Below, piece after piece: positions 11,551-23,575 of a stretch of DNA of 64,000 bases. The DNA is from Rhizophagus irregularis. Its lineage: Eukaryota; Glomeromycota; Glomeromycetes; Glomerales; Glomeraceae. The stretch is from positions 1,571,501 through 1,635,500 of the forward strand of contig NC_089438.1 of assembly GCF_026210795.1 (NCBI RefSeq), given 5' to 3'. A program made the position numbers and the translations under genes. Position 1 is the stretch's first letter. Each line of letters starts with the position of its first letter. The notes under the pieces are model-generated. The model was given only the letters and a program-made list of their open reading frames with translations, did not search any database and was not told where the DNA came from.

Positions 11551-12680
11551 CGTCCAAAAAATTATATATTCTAGAATTTTTAAGAATTCTTTAAAATTGG
11601 TTAAATTTATTAAGGATCCCATTATTACAATTATATTTTACCAATATAGAAATACTTATTGTTGAAATAAATTATTACAGGTAAATTTACAGGAAAATTA
11701 TAATCAGTCATTATTTACTCATTATATCTTAGTTAATTCGGAAATTACTTTATTCTATTACGATCTAAATCAATTGAGTAGATCAAGTAAATCAAGTATA
11801 CGAATAATAGCATTGTATAAAACTAAGCTTAAATTATCAAAATTTCCGTTACGCGTTTTGTCTTTGAATCCTCTATATGATTGGTCTTATTTGTTGGTCT
11901 AGTGTGACCACAGCTTTGATTCTCGATTGGGATCATCGTTATTTAATTTTTTTTAAAAAAAATAAATTGTAAGAAACTTATACATAAATATCGGTTGTTT
12001 TTTAAAAAAATTTTTTTTTAGCGAAATGGCGAGACATTTAAAAAAAGGGGTCGAGCATCTGTTAGATGACGATATTTTTTAATGAAGGACAAATTTGTTA
12101 CTTATTCAGTGTGTATTTCCTACGTGAACGATTGGTTCTCTCTGGATGTTTGTTACTACTATAATCTACGTGTATCGTGTAATAGTAGTATATCAATTTA
12201 AACAAAAAAAAATATATATTCTCTTTTTCATTATTATTTACTTCATTATTTATTTATTTTTTTTTCTTGTAATACTAATATTGTATATTGACGATTCCTT
12301 CATCGCTTGCCTATACACTCTTTAATTTTTTTTCTTTTTAGATCGTTTCCTCTCATTGTATTATAACACATTTTAATAGTATTTTTAAGGGTTAATAAAA
12401 TTTATTATTTTTCGCATTATTATTTAATAAAGTTATATAATTTTTTTGCAAAGTTTCATCATTTTTTTTTTAATTACTATATACTTATTTTCTATTCCTT
12501 TACAAGGATTCAATGTTATGGTACGTTCAATTATTGATACGATTATACATTCTCCGTTCATAACATCAACTTTATTTATAAATACATAGTATATATATAT
12601 ATTTTTTGTAGTTTTAATAATTTGTATCATATATACACACCACCTATTTATTCACCTTATTCAATATATACGAATTAGAA
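11551..12680. other. Intergenic region upstream of the hydrolase gene
   Basis: AT-rich and without a credible gene. The promoter and 5' UTR of the plus-strand hydrolase gene are expected in the last few hundred bases. Confidence 0.5.
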
Positions 12681-14348
12681 ATGGATTTTGATTTAGACAA
12701 TAAAGTAGATTCTGCAACATCATCCAAAAGTGGTAGAGTCTCGAATACAATTCGACGTTCACTATCAAATTTAACTTCATCATCGAAATCAACACTTATA
12801 GATAATAATTCATCTAAACAAAAATCTACTACAAAAAAATTAAAATCAAATCAAAGACCCAAATCTGCTCTTCCACTACCAAAATCTTCTTCAAATACTC
12901 CACGTGCTTCATTAATTCATAGTACAGCTGGCGATTTAATACCTCGTTCGAATTCAATACCACGACCTCCTTCTACACCAACTCTACGTTCGTTATCCTC
13001 TGATGATCCGCCACAAATTCCACCATTATTACCATCAATTACCCTTTCCCAAGATTATGCATCAGAATCATCTTCTGCTACCTCCTCTCCGTCAACTTCA
13101 AGCATTAATACAACATCTGGCATTCAATCACCATCAACAACTTCTTTATCCTCTAATGAGACTACAGATGATGATAATTCTTTGGATATTAAAGTTTTCT
13201 TAGCTGCGCCGCGTTTAACTCAGCGTGTTAGATTAAAAAACGGAAGAGTTGTTAGTTTTTCTGAAGTGGGAGATAGAAATGGATTTCCGGTTTTTGTTTT
13301 TTTAGGAATGGGTTGTGTAAGGTATTTTATAGCTTTCTTTGATGATCTTGCCTCAAGTTATGGGTTAAGATTGATATGTCCTGATCGACCAGGTGTTGGA
13401 CTTTCAGATGATGTTAAGGTAGAGGAACAACAAGTATTGAAATGGCCAGGTACACTTTTTACAAAAATTATAAAAGTGAATTTAAAAGTTTTATTTACCT
13501 TTATTTAATCTGACTAATTTTTTGATTTTTTTTTTTCATTTTAAAAAAAAGATGTGATTAAAGAGCTTTGTGAAATGCTTAATATAAACAAATTTTTTAT
13601 CATGGCACACAGTGCTGGTGCTCCATATGCACTTGCTTGTGCTATGAAGATACCTGAAAAATTACAAGGAACTATATATCTTGTATGCCCATGGGTGAGT
13701 ACAACGGTTGCCAATAATTTTAAATGGCTTCGTTTTGTTCCTACACCTGTTATGAAGTTCACCAACACTGCAGGCATCTCTTTACAACAAATGATTCATG
13801 GAAGACAACCGTATTCTACTAAGCCGCCACATCAACGAAATTCTGGGGCTTTAGCTTCTCCAATGTCAAGCCTTGAGAAAAAACAACAATTGGGGCTTGC
13901 AATTCTTAAAGCATCTTTTGCTGAAAATCTATCTGGTGCTAATAATGATTTGCTTATGTGTTTTGAGCGACGTCATTCATTTGGATTTTCATATACTGAT
14001 ATTAATCATCCTGTGCATGTCTTTCACGGCACAAAAGATGAAAGAATCCCAGTTTCTGCAGTAAAATGGATGGAAGATAATATGCCTGATTGTAAATTAT
14101 CTTTGATTGAAGGTGGCAAACATTCCTTACTTTTACGTGCCGAGATCGTAGATACAATATTTAAAAGTATCGCTGTTCAATTACATGTCAAAGATGAATG
14201 TCAAGTATGTAAAATTTCATCCAAGTGCTGGTTAATGGAAGAAGCAGAAAATGCTAAAAAACTTATAGAGGAAGAAGAGAGGAAATTAAAGGAGGAAGAA
14301 GAGGAAAGATTACGGAAAATGCCCGTTGAAAATATAGCTTGTACATGA
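12681..14348 (+). CDS. Alpha/beta hydrolase-fold protein, 521 aa
   Basis: Two exons, 12681-13449 and 13552-14348, with intron GTACAC...AAAAAG. The junction reads KWP-DVIKELC. Residues 1-175 are low-complexity Ser/Thr/Pro-rich sequence and probably disordered. The hydrolase fold follows: FVFLGMGCVRYF (oxyanion region), LRLICPDRPGVGLSD, and the nucleophile elbow MAHSAGAPYA. The elbow is A-H-S-A-G, where the family usually has G-x-S-x-G. The acid is in FHGTKDERIPV and the His in EGGKHSLLL. All three catalytic residues are therefore present. The C-terminus is a Glu/Lys-rich coiled coil (EEEERKLKEEEEERL). The substrate cannot be inferred. It could be a lipase or esterase; no signal peptide is seen. 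Confidence 0.9.
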
Positions 14349-15107
14349 ATTGATTATTTAGTTTTGTTATATATAAAACTTATTGTTACTTTATATTATT
14401 TGCATTACAACAATAATTGGTAAAAAACGAACGTAGGACATTGTTAAATGTGTCAATTTATTGTATTTAATAGTAAAAGCACTTTTTTTTTAATAATTTC
14501 TTTAATAAATTTACTATCAATCTTTGAAACAAATAAATTAATATGATAAATGTTATTAAGCAAATATAAAATTTATATTTTACATCAATCATTTTTTTTT
14601 TAAAAAAAAATAAATTGTTTGTGTTATTATTCATTTCATTTTATATAGATTTTATTTATTTGGACATTATAGAGCATAATGACCAAGTTTTCTTACATTT
14701 TTGACAATGTTTCTTATTTTTGATTGTGACCACAATTTACATTTTTTTTGAAAATTTGGGCAAAATTATAAAATATAAAATTTAAATCATCCAGGTTAAA
14801 TTACCCCGAGTTAAAATTAGTTGTAATATAAGAAAATTGCTAAAGCTCACCAGCGGTGATTGTCACCATACCAGCATTAATATGCACTTTTGGCCTGAAT
14901 TAAAATTTAATAAAACACTGACCGGCATTACATCATAAATCCACCACTGGTGCTGGTGATATTTAGCAATACCATAACTGATAATATAAACTAGTTTGAT
15001 TATATTTTTGTTTACAGACCAAATTGGTTACACAAGAAGATATAAATATAAGTTCTCCAGAAATTTTATAATTTGACGCGTCGTCGTCTTATTTTGATAT
15101 CAACGCC
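14349..15107. other. Intergenic region between hydrolase and CENP-I genes
   Basis: Contains a small inverted-repeat element (14834-14970). The rest is AT-rich and holds the hydrolase 3' UTR and the CENP-I promoter. Confidence 0.5.
14834..14970. mobile_element. Short inverted-repeat element (MITE-like), ~135 bp
   Basis: ATTGCTAAAGCTCACCAGC at the left matches the reverse complement of the right end (ATTGCTAAATATCACCAGC). The interior contains further CACCGG/CACCAG words. It may belong to the same broad CACCGG group as the candidate at 10410-11550. No target duplication was identified. Confidence 0.5.
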
Positions 15108-18100
15108 ATGCTTGACGCAAGTCGCGAAAAAAATGAACGAGAAATTCAAATCCCGCACTCGGAAAGAACAAATGTCGAAATGCTTATCAATGAAAAGATA
15201 CAATACATAGCTCAAAGTATGTTATCAGACCAAGAATTTTTTTTATTACACGCATCCTGTTTATTAATATTTTATATTCTTTTATTCTTGCTACATAAAA
15301 ACTATGAACAAATATATAAATAATAAAATTTAGACGCAAGCGTTAAAGACGTTAAAAAAAATGTGAAAAATCAAATTGTTGAATTAGTTAAACTGGTTTC
15401 AGAAAATGGTCTTGAAGTATCGCAACTAGCTGCAGTCTTGAATATTTTATTTGTTGGAAAACTTGGTGAGCTTATATTTCATAAAATATTGTTATTAACA
15501 AGCAAATTCTCATTTAATTATATATATATATATATATTTTAAAAAAATGGGTAAATGATATCAGAATGTGTTGATATTAAAAGGCTCGTAAAAATTCTTT
15601 TGCCGCGTGCCAACGTACCTAATTTTCTTATAATAAAAGTTTTGAGTAATCTCGGAAATAAAGGTTTAAATTACAATGTTCAGGTATTTTTAAGATAAAT
15701 CAAATGATAACTTGTGTCTATCAAATAATAATTTGGCATTTCATTTAAAGGCTCTTTTACTCCGTTGGATTATAATAGTTTATAATGTAATTGAAGATCA
15801 TTCGCAATTGATAAAGTTCTATGGTGTAATATTCCATTATATGGAGTATGATACTTTAAGGTAAAAATTTAGTTATTTCTATTCACGTAAGAATCAACTT
15901 ATTCTAATAAGTTTAATTATTTTATAAAGGCCATTTCTCTGTCATATTTTATATTTAATGACACGACGTGAACACGTAAAACCTTACAGAATACGTAAAT
16001 TGTAATTTTCGAATTTTTTTGTATTCTTCGTTACGTGGACCTTCTTTTTTAATTAAAAGCTAATTGATGAGTATAATTTCTTTAATAGAATTGATCTTCG
16101 AACCAGGTTTGGACCTGAACCGCATCTTCTTGGATTACTAACCCTTTATAAAGATTTCTTTCCGAATTTAGTAACAATTCGCATTCCACCTATAAAAAAT
16201 GCTACATTCAAGGTATAAAAGTTTGATAGATATGATTCCTTGTAACTATTTAGCTCATCAACATATTTATTTTAGTGTCCCGATGTTGAGTGGTTTCAAT
16301 TATTTAATCAAATTCAAAGAAAATGGAATTACAATATAATGAATAATCCTATAACAAGATCGTCGAGTTTTAAACCAACGGTATGATAATGAAACTATTT
16401 ATTTGAGGAATTTTTAATTAATTTAAGTCTAATTAAAGGCAAAACGGAGAAAATTAGATCATGTGGAGATTCCAAAAGCATGTACTTTCAATGCGACTCG
16501 AGTAAGAAATGTTTATTTTCTTTTCAATCGTTTCGATTTTTTCAGTCTTATATATTAACAAGATTTAACTACTTATTAGAATTCAATAACTTTGGAAGAA
16601 ATTATGAATATTGAGTCACTTGCTTCCAGCATTGATAAAATCGATTTACCGAGTCAATTGGCTTCTGTGCTGGAAAATCGAATGCTGCAACATATCGTTG
16701 TGTGTAACCCCGAAAGTTCGTAAATCAATTAGCAAAATAAGTAAAAATGTTAATTATGTAGAATTTTTTTACTAATTTAATATGTTATTATAGAAGTTAC
16801 TATTGCGAGGATTAGTTATTGGCTTGAGCAATGCCTTATGGAATTAGTATATTGGAATGATAATACTGCTGAAACAAAAGCACGACTTAATAGCTTATTG
16901 ATGAAACTTGTTGCATTAACGGAATTCATGAAGGTTTTCAATTTTTTTAGTCTTACTTTTTATTCATTTAAACTATAAAATTTAAATATCATTAATTTAT
17001 TAGGAGCTGCTTCCCGTTATACAGGAATTTTTAGTAAAATATATTCAAACATGGGACGGAATAGAACACCAAGAAGCAATATTTAAATTATTATCGTTTT
17101 TAAGACCCGAACCTTTTGAACGTCGGTTATCTAGTAACAATACTATAATTTTTTTTTTCCTCCTTAATTTACATATTTTTCTTTATGGTTTCTTACTTTA
17201 GAGTTATCAGAGAAATTTTTTACACCATTACAAAATCTGCATGAAAAATTATCATCAAGTTGGAAGGTATTTCATTTCATCATATATTCTGCATATAATA
17301 AATATAATTTTTAATAAGTATCTCAACATTTGCATTAACATTTGCATTAGGCTAGATTGATACGTTGTTATACAGATCTATTTACGCATTGGATTTTATT
17401 TCAAGAAAATAATTTCGGCGAAAATAACAATGAAATCGAAAAATCGTGAGAAATATTCTATTTATTTTTTATTTAAATAATGAAAGCCTTTAAATATTAA
17501 TGTCATCTTTATTTTTATTGAGTGAGAATTCGTTTTTAAATCTCTCAATTAAAGGAGATTATTCTAGAACAATTCAAGGGTTTATTCATCATGTTAATCA
17601 GGTCTCAATTATTTCTCTTGAGGTAAAAATTTTTGAATTTGAAATCCAGTAGTTAAATTTAGTTCTAAATTGATGTCATTTGGTGTTTCATTTAGAGCAC
17701 AAATGATGATTTAGAAGTGCAGCACGCAATTTTTTCTGCCTTTGAAGCCATAGCGAATTTACAAATGAACTACAATTGGAACAGAGTTGTTATTCCTTCA
17801 TCATCAATAGTCTATCGTGCGTTCTTTTCATCTTCAGGAATGAGTTTGTCTAGAATTTGTGGAATTATTTTACAGTAAGCGTTCATTTTATTGAAACGAT
17901 AATGATCATTTCATATTTCCTCAATAAAAATTTTAATTGTAGATATAAGGAAGCATTTGATAAGAATCCGCAACAAAATGTGTCACTTCATTGCCGTAGC
18001 TATATAAATTACTTTAATTCGTTTGTTATGGATATATGTAATTGTTTATGGAGGAATCGTCCTTTTAATAAGACTGATAAGAATTCAAAAGGATTTCAGT

Positions 18101-18638
18101 TAGATGAGTGAGTTTTTTATTCGATTATTCTATTCTATTTATTTATTTGCTATTTTAACGCGTTTTATTTAATTGTTTAATTAAAGCGATATTATTCGAA
18201 AATTGCAAGAGACATGTAATGAAGATTGGACATCTTGTTATTCACTAACTCATTTACCATCTTTTGCCGCATTATCTAAATCTTGTATTCAGGTATCAAT
18301 TTAAATTGTAAATAATGTATTTTTTTATATTTAGAAAATAATTTTTTTAAAAACAGGATTTAGAGGAATCGACTCCAAATATTAAAAGGCGGCTCACTTT
18401 ACCCGCAACACAATTTTCGCTGAAAGATATATCAACAGTGAGTAAATTAAGTAATGATATTTGTATTTTTATGCTTTTTATTTAAATAAATTTATTTCAG
18501 GCGGGCGGGTTACAAATATCATTTAACGATTATAGAGTTCATTTTTTGAATGTACTTTATAAACTTGGATTTGTCGGTATTCACGATTTCTTGTATCAAT
18601 CCTTGACATCATTATCCAAACTGAAGAATAAACCATGA
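15108..18638 (+). CDS. CENP-I / Mis6 family inner kinetochore protein
   Basis: About 17 short exons joined by GT/AG introns of 50-120 bp, all in consistent phase, from MLDASREKNE at 15108 to LSKLKNKP-stop at 18638. The diagnostic Mis6/CENP-I core is RFGPEPHLLGLLTLYKDFFP at about 16105-16165, with PRANVPNFLIIKVL and LLLRWIIIVYNVIED before it. The C-terminus is all-helical (FNDYRVHFLNVLYKLGF). CENP-I is part of the constitutive centromere-associated network at the inner kinetochore, working with CENP-H/K/M and CENP-A nucleosomes. One junction near 16720-16795 needs a non-consensus GTTCGT donor and one near 17130-17205 is my best guess, so those two exon ends are less sure. Length, about 750 aa, is usual for the family. 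Confidence 0.85.
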
Positions 18639-18744
18639 ATTTTTGGACTAGTAATATGATACATTTCACTTGTGGATTAACTAATTTTATTTAACATTAA
18701 CGTAAGTTCATATTGATAATGTAATTAAATGCAATTGTTCCTTC

Positions 18745-19058
18745 CTACAAAAATTTGCCGAGACGAGCTAGGTGATAATTAATTGTATTCGTATGTTTCG
18801 AACTTTTTGGCTTCATGATTAAATATTATTAATAAGTTTATCATTTACTTTTATAAATGGAATGATTATTATAAAAGTTTGAATGATTCTATACTTTACC
18901 GCTCTACGCATACATTCAGTGAGTGCTTGGACAGTTTGTGCACAGGAAGGAGAATCAACTGAACTAGTTGCCCAGCAAGTTAAAAGAGCAGCCATTTCCG
19001 GAGTACAAGGACCTCTTTGATCAAGTTTTCTTGAACGAATAATAAGTTTTTTTTTCAT
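18745..19058 (-). CDS. MRP10: Mitochondrial small ribosomal subunit protein mS37 (Mrp10/CHCHD1), 74 aa
   Basis: Two minus-strand exons, 18900-19058 and 18745-18810, with intron GTAAAG...GAAG. The product has a twin CX9C motif: CTPEMAALLTC and CAQTVQALTEC. This is the CHCH fold oxidised in the intermembrane space by Mia40. The second exon gives TNTINYHLARLGKFL, matching the conserved INYHxARL tail of yeast Mrp10. This tail is missed if the intron is read through. mS37 is a component of the mitoribosomal small subunit. The start MKKKLIIRSRKL is the only in-frame ATG close by. A small 5' UTR intron (GTAAGT at about 19090) is possible. The gene converges on CENP-I with about 100 bp between the stops. 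Confidence 0.85.
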
Positions 19059-19806
19059 TTCTTTTTTTTAATTATAATATTTTGAAACTTACGGGTTTAT
19101 GAATTTCTTATTAACCAATCAAATCATCTATAAATCATGGCCAATCGGGTATTAACAGGATTTAAAAAAAAATGATTTCGTTACTAACGATATATCCTAA
19201 AAAAAATCAAAAAAAGTAATAAGCAAAGAACAAAAAATAAATGAAATTTCTGTCCAAGGTTTCTTCATGTCAGATACCGTACGTAGTCATTAAAAAGTCA
19301 CCATCACATTCATGCCGAATAATATGGATGACATTATACTATCATCATAAACTTGGGAAAGAAACATTATAAAAAATAAATATCATACTTTTTTTATATT
19401 TTATTCTCCTCTTTTTTTTTAAAAAAAAAAAAAAATTTTGAATGAAAAAAATCTTTTCTTAGATAAGGGTTATACTTAATGCCCGATCTTGTGAGTTTTA
19501 CTTCTATTTATGCTGTGATTAGGGAAAATAGTAGGACACAACTTATTTTTTATTCTAAAATCTGCAAATTTCCGAGTTCCCCTAATTTTTTTTATGGACC
19601 AAAAAAGTTTTGTATTTGCAGAAAAAGATTACGAAATAATACAAAAACCGGAGATTAACGGATTGAGTAATTTGTATACATTCTGATAAGCGAATTAAAA
19701 ATTTTCACATTCATTCTTTACAATTTTTTTTTTTTTTGATCTTATATTTTTCTGCCATTTTCCGGTTATTCAATCTTTACTTCCTCCCCACTCTTGAATA
19801 TACATA
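19059..19806. promoter_or_regulatory. Shared upstream region of mS37 (minus) and ADP/ATP carrier (plus)
   Basis: 748 bp between two divergently transcribed nuclear genes for mitochondrial proteins. The sequence is AT-rich with pyrimidine tracts just before the carrier start (TCTTTACTTCCTCCCC). No specific factor site can be named. Confidence 0.5.
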
Positions 19807-21297
19807 ATGTCGGGCGAAAAGAAAACTACCAAATCTTCCTCTTCCTTCCTCGCTGACTTTTTGATGGGTGGCGTTTCTGCTGCTGTCTCAAAGACGGCTG
19901 CTGCCCCAATTGAACGTGTCAAGCTTCTTATCCAGAATCAAGATGAGATGCTCAAGTCCGGTCGTCTTGCTACACCCTACAAAGGCATTGGTGAATGTTT
20001 CACCCGAACAATAAAAGAAGAAGGCTTTATCTCCCTTTGGCGTGGTAACACTGCCAATGTTATTCGATATTTCCCTACTCAAGCCTTGAATTTTGCGTTT
20101 AAGGACAAGTTTAAGCGAATGTTTAATTATAAAAAAGATAAAGATGGCTATGCTAAAGTTTTTCTCGGTAACATCGCATCTGGTGGTGCTGCTGGTGCTG
20201 TTTCTTTGACTTTTGTATACTCGCTTGATTATGCTAGAACTCGTCTTGCTAACGATGCTAAGAATGCTAAAAAGGGAGGTGAACGTCAATTTAATGGTCT
20301 TATCGATGTCTATCGCAAGACACTTAAGTCAGATGGTCTCATCGGTCTTTACAGAGGTATAGTATTTTTCATTTAGATTCGATCTTTTGGTTTTTTTTAT
20401 CAATATATTTAATTCTGATCTCTCTTATATTTCGTCTATTTTTGTATTAATCTAGGTTTCAACATTTCATGCGTCGGTAAGTTAATTACAAATTTTATTT
20501 GATGGATTGATGCGCATTGCACCTCATCAAGTAATAAGACTCGTACTAAACCATTGAGTCATATGCACAATTATTTATATCAAACGCTGATCATTTTTTC
20601 TCTAAATCATATGACAATAGGCATTATAATTTATAGAGGTCTTTATTTCGGTATGTTCGATTCTTTGAAGCCAATAGTTCTTACTGGTGGACTTAAAGAC
20701 AGTCTCCTTGCATCGTAAGTACCAAAACTCTCATGGTCTTTAAGCATACATACGAGATATTTGTATTTATAAAATCATTCAGAACATTAAATGTTGAGCA
20801 ATTGAAACCGATTGCTTCTTATGGACGTAATATGATTGTCTTTTCCAATAATAATTAGAGCAATAGCTTAATTTGATTCTCTTTTACGTTAAATACTCAC
20901 AAATTTGCGACTTACATTGTACAAAATTAGATTCTTGCTTGGTTGGAGTGTGACCATTGGAGCAGGTCTTGCAAGTTATCCCATAGATACTATACGCCGT
21001 CGTATGATGATGACTTCTGGCGAAGCTGTAAAATATAAATCCTCGCTTCATGCCTTTAAAGAAATCATAGCTAAAGAAGGACCAAAATCTTTGTTCAAGG
21101 GTGCTGGTGCTAATATTCTCCGTGCCATTGCTGGTGCTGGTGTGTTGGCTGGGTAAGTTTTTTTCTATACTTTAATTGTCTAAATTGTTTTTTAAATATT
21201 CTTTAAAATATGTACCCTTTCATTTTAATTTTGCAATAGCTATGATAAACTTCAAGTAATATTCCTTGGTAAGGCCTATTCTGGTGGTTCTGGATAA
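19807..21297 (+). CDS. AAC: Mitochondrial ADP/ATP carrier, 314 aa
   Basis: Five exons: 19807-20356, 20456-20476, 20621-20714, 20931-21152 and 21240-21297. They sum to 945 bp in one frame. The product has three mitochondrial-carrier repeats with PxD/ExxK/R signatures ([31 protein letters not shown]). The RRRMMM motif is the ADP/ATP carrier hallmark. It exchanges cytosolic ADP for matrix ATP across the inner membrane. Exon 2 is a 21-bp microexon (GFNISCVG spans its junctions). Codon use is richer in GC than that of neighbouring genes, as expected for a highly expressed gene. A truncated inverted copy lies 1.4 kb downstream. Confidence 0.97.
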
Positions 21298-22694
21298 GTT
21301 CGATTATAGCTCAATTCTTACCCCGACATTCAACTATTTGATTTTGGAAATCGGTAAAAGGGTAGAAAAAATACTAGATATATTATTAAAAAGTTTAGGA
21401 TGTAATAGCTGGCTTGCAAGATATTAGATTTTGAAGTTAAAATCATTTTTTTTTTATATATTAAAAGAATTTTTATAATTTGAACCATTTGAAAAAAGTT
21501 TACATTAATATTGATTACTCTTTGGCTATAGATTTGCACTAATTATTTGCTAAAGTCAAAAGTCAAAATATATGATGTAATTATACATTTTAACTTATAA
21601 CTTTGATTTTCGACTTCATAATTACTTAATTAATATTAGAATCAGAATCAAAAGCATTTATAGATTTACAGGTTTTGCATATTAATGCATCAATACTTTA
21701 TGAATACTTTGTAATTAACTCTAACTCATGTGGAACAACATGTTAGGGCCGTTTGGCTTCGGCTCAAATGATTAATCAGATTTTATAGATATTACAATAA
21801 ATATTATATAATCATTAATCATCCGTTAACTGTAATATATTACTAGATCGACATTATCCTAAAGTTTGACTACTAGTCCTGTCTAAAGTACTCCGATTCT
21901 TTTACAATTTACTCAGTTTAAAAATTGAATAGTACCCCGGGTACAACTTCCATCCTGATAGTACTAGAAGAATTTAATATGAAACTTTAAATTTGATTTA
22001 AAATAACAATAAATCTATATTCGATAGACGGTATATTACAATGTTGTGTGAATTTTTTTTTGTCAATAATCTGATTTCTAAAGCTAAGAATCGAGTGTAC
22101 CCATCGTGATCAAAAATTTGCGAATAACTGACTATATCGGTCAAGCCTCGCGAAAACGATAGGAAAACCTTCAAAGAACCGGAATACGTTAGTCGCTGAT
22201 AAGCTTAATTTGTCGTGTTACTCGTTATTATTAAAGTACTAATAAAATAAATAAAAAATTTTGTGTGTGTACAGTATATAGTACATACTTTAGTTGTTAT
22301 AAGTCAAATATTGCGCGACAAATAACATACAATGGACTGAATACTCTTTAAGTTTAAATGAAGTGATTGCAATTTGTCGCTAATTCTGTCATAACCGGAT
22401 TGTTTATGAAAAGGTGTTAACTTTGATTTTATCTGTTATGCAGTAAATTTTGCGATTTCCAATCACTATTAATTTTAAATCACGTGCATTATTAATTTTA
22501 TTAATATAGTTTTTCAAAAGTCAAAAATTGGTATGTTTATACTTTATAGTCAGTCATATAATATATATAATATTTTGTTTTAACGTTAGCACAACATAAT
22601 CAACAAAATTCCTCAATGATGCAATAAAATTTAATTTATTTAATTGACTTTTTTTCTTTTTTTGAAAATTTTATTAAAATCTGGCATTATATCA
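21298..22694. other. Intergenic region between the carrier gene and its truncated copy
   Basis: No gene seen. The word TAGGGCCGTTTGGC near 21745 resembles a hAT terminus, but no partner end was found. Confidence 0.5.
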
Positions 22695-23285
22695 TCTAAA
22701 CTTTTTTAATTTTCATCAATCCATCAAATAACATTTGTAATTAATTAACTAGTTGACACATTATTACAAAAATAGACGAAATATAAACGAAATCAGAATT
22801 AAATATATAGACCAAAACGCGAAAGATCGAATTTATAAATTAAAAAAATACTGTACCTCTGTAAAGACCAATGATACCATCTGACTTAAGTGTTTTGTGA
22901 TAGACATCGATGAGACCATGAAATTGACGTTTACCTCCTTTTTTAGCATTCTTAGCACCGTTAGAGAGACGAATTCTAATATAATCAGGCGAGTACACAA
23001 AAGTCAAAGAAACAGCACCAGAAACACTACCAGACGCAATGTTACCAAGAAAGGCTTTGGCATAACCATCTTTATCTCTTTTATATTAAACATTCGCTTA
23101 AACTTGTCTTTAAAAGCAAATTCAAGGCTTTAGTAGGGAAATATCGAATAACATTAACAGCGTTACTGTGTCAAAGGGAAATAATCTCCTCCTCTTTAAT
23201 TGTTTGAGTGAAACATTCACCAATGCCTTTATGGGGTGTGATAAGACGAGCATATCTTGATTTTGGATAAGAAGCTTGACACTTT
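22695..23285 (-). pseudogene. Truncated, inverted, unprocessed copy of the ADP/ATP carrier gene
   Basis: The minus strand matches the carrier from about codon 36 ([10 protein letters not shown]...) through the end of exon 1. It continues into sequence like intron 1, the microexon region and intron 2 (TTTGATGGATTG). Because introns are present, this is a DNA-level duplication and not a retrocopy. The 5' part, including the start, and everything after intron 2 are missing. The reading frame is broken in the middle (around 23085-23215). Divergence of several percent shows it has decayed since the duplication. Confidence 0.9.
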
Positions 23286-23575
23286 CGATAAGGGTAGGAA
23301 GAAATATCTATCTTTTATCAAACATTATGTATATATTTGAGAATGGGAGGAATATAAATATTAATCAGAAAGTAGAAGGAACGTTGAACAAACTCGTTTC
23401 AAAAAATGCCATAATTTTAGCTTATCGACACAGTATGTATAAATTTATTCTACTGTACTCCGAAATACATAAGATTATCAAAAAAAAATTTATTGAAGAT
23501 CAGTTACACAAATTGGTAAATCAAAAACCACATATTTGTTTTCAAAGCTTTCAACCCGGCTTTGAATAATAAAAT

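Noticed and set aside
13541-13777. Minus-strand open frame opposite the hydrolase
   Set aside because: Shadow of the plus-strand hydrolase exon, with no motif of its own.
21745-21800. Left end of a hAT element (TAGGGCCGTTTGGC)
   Set aside because: No inverted partner or duplication was found within several kb.
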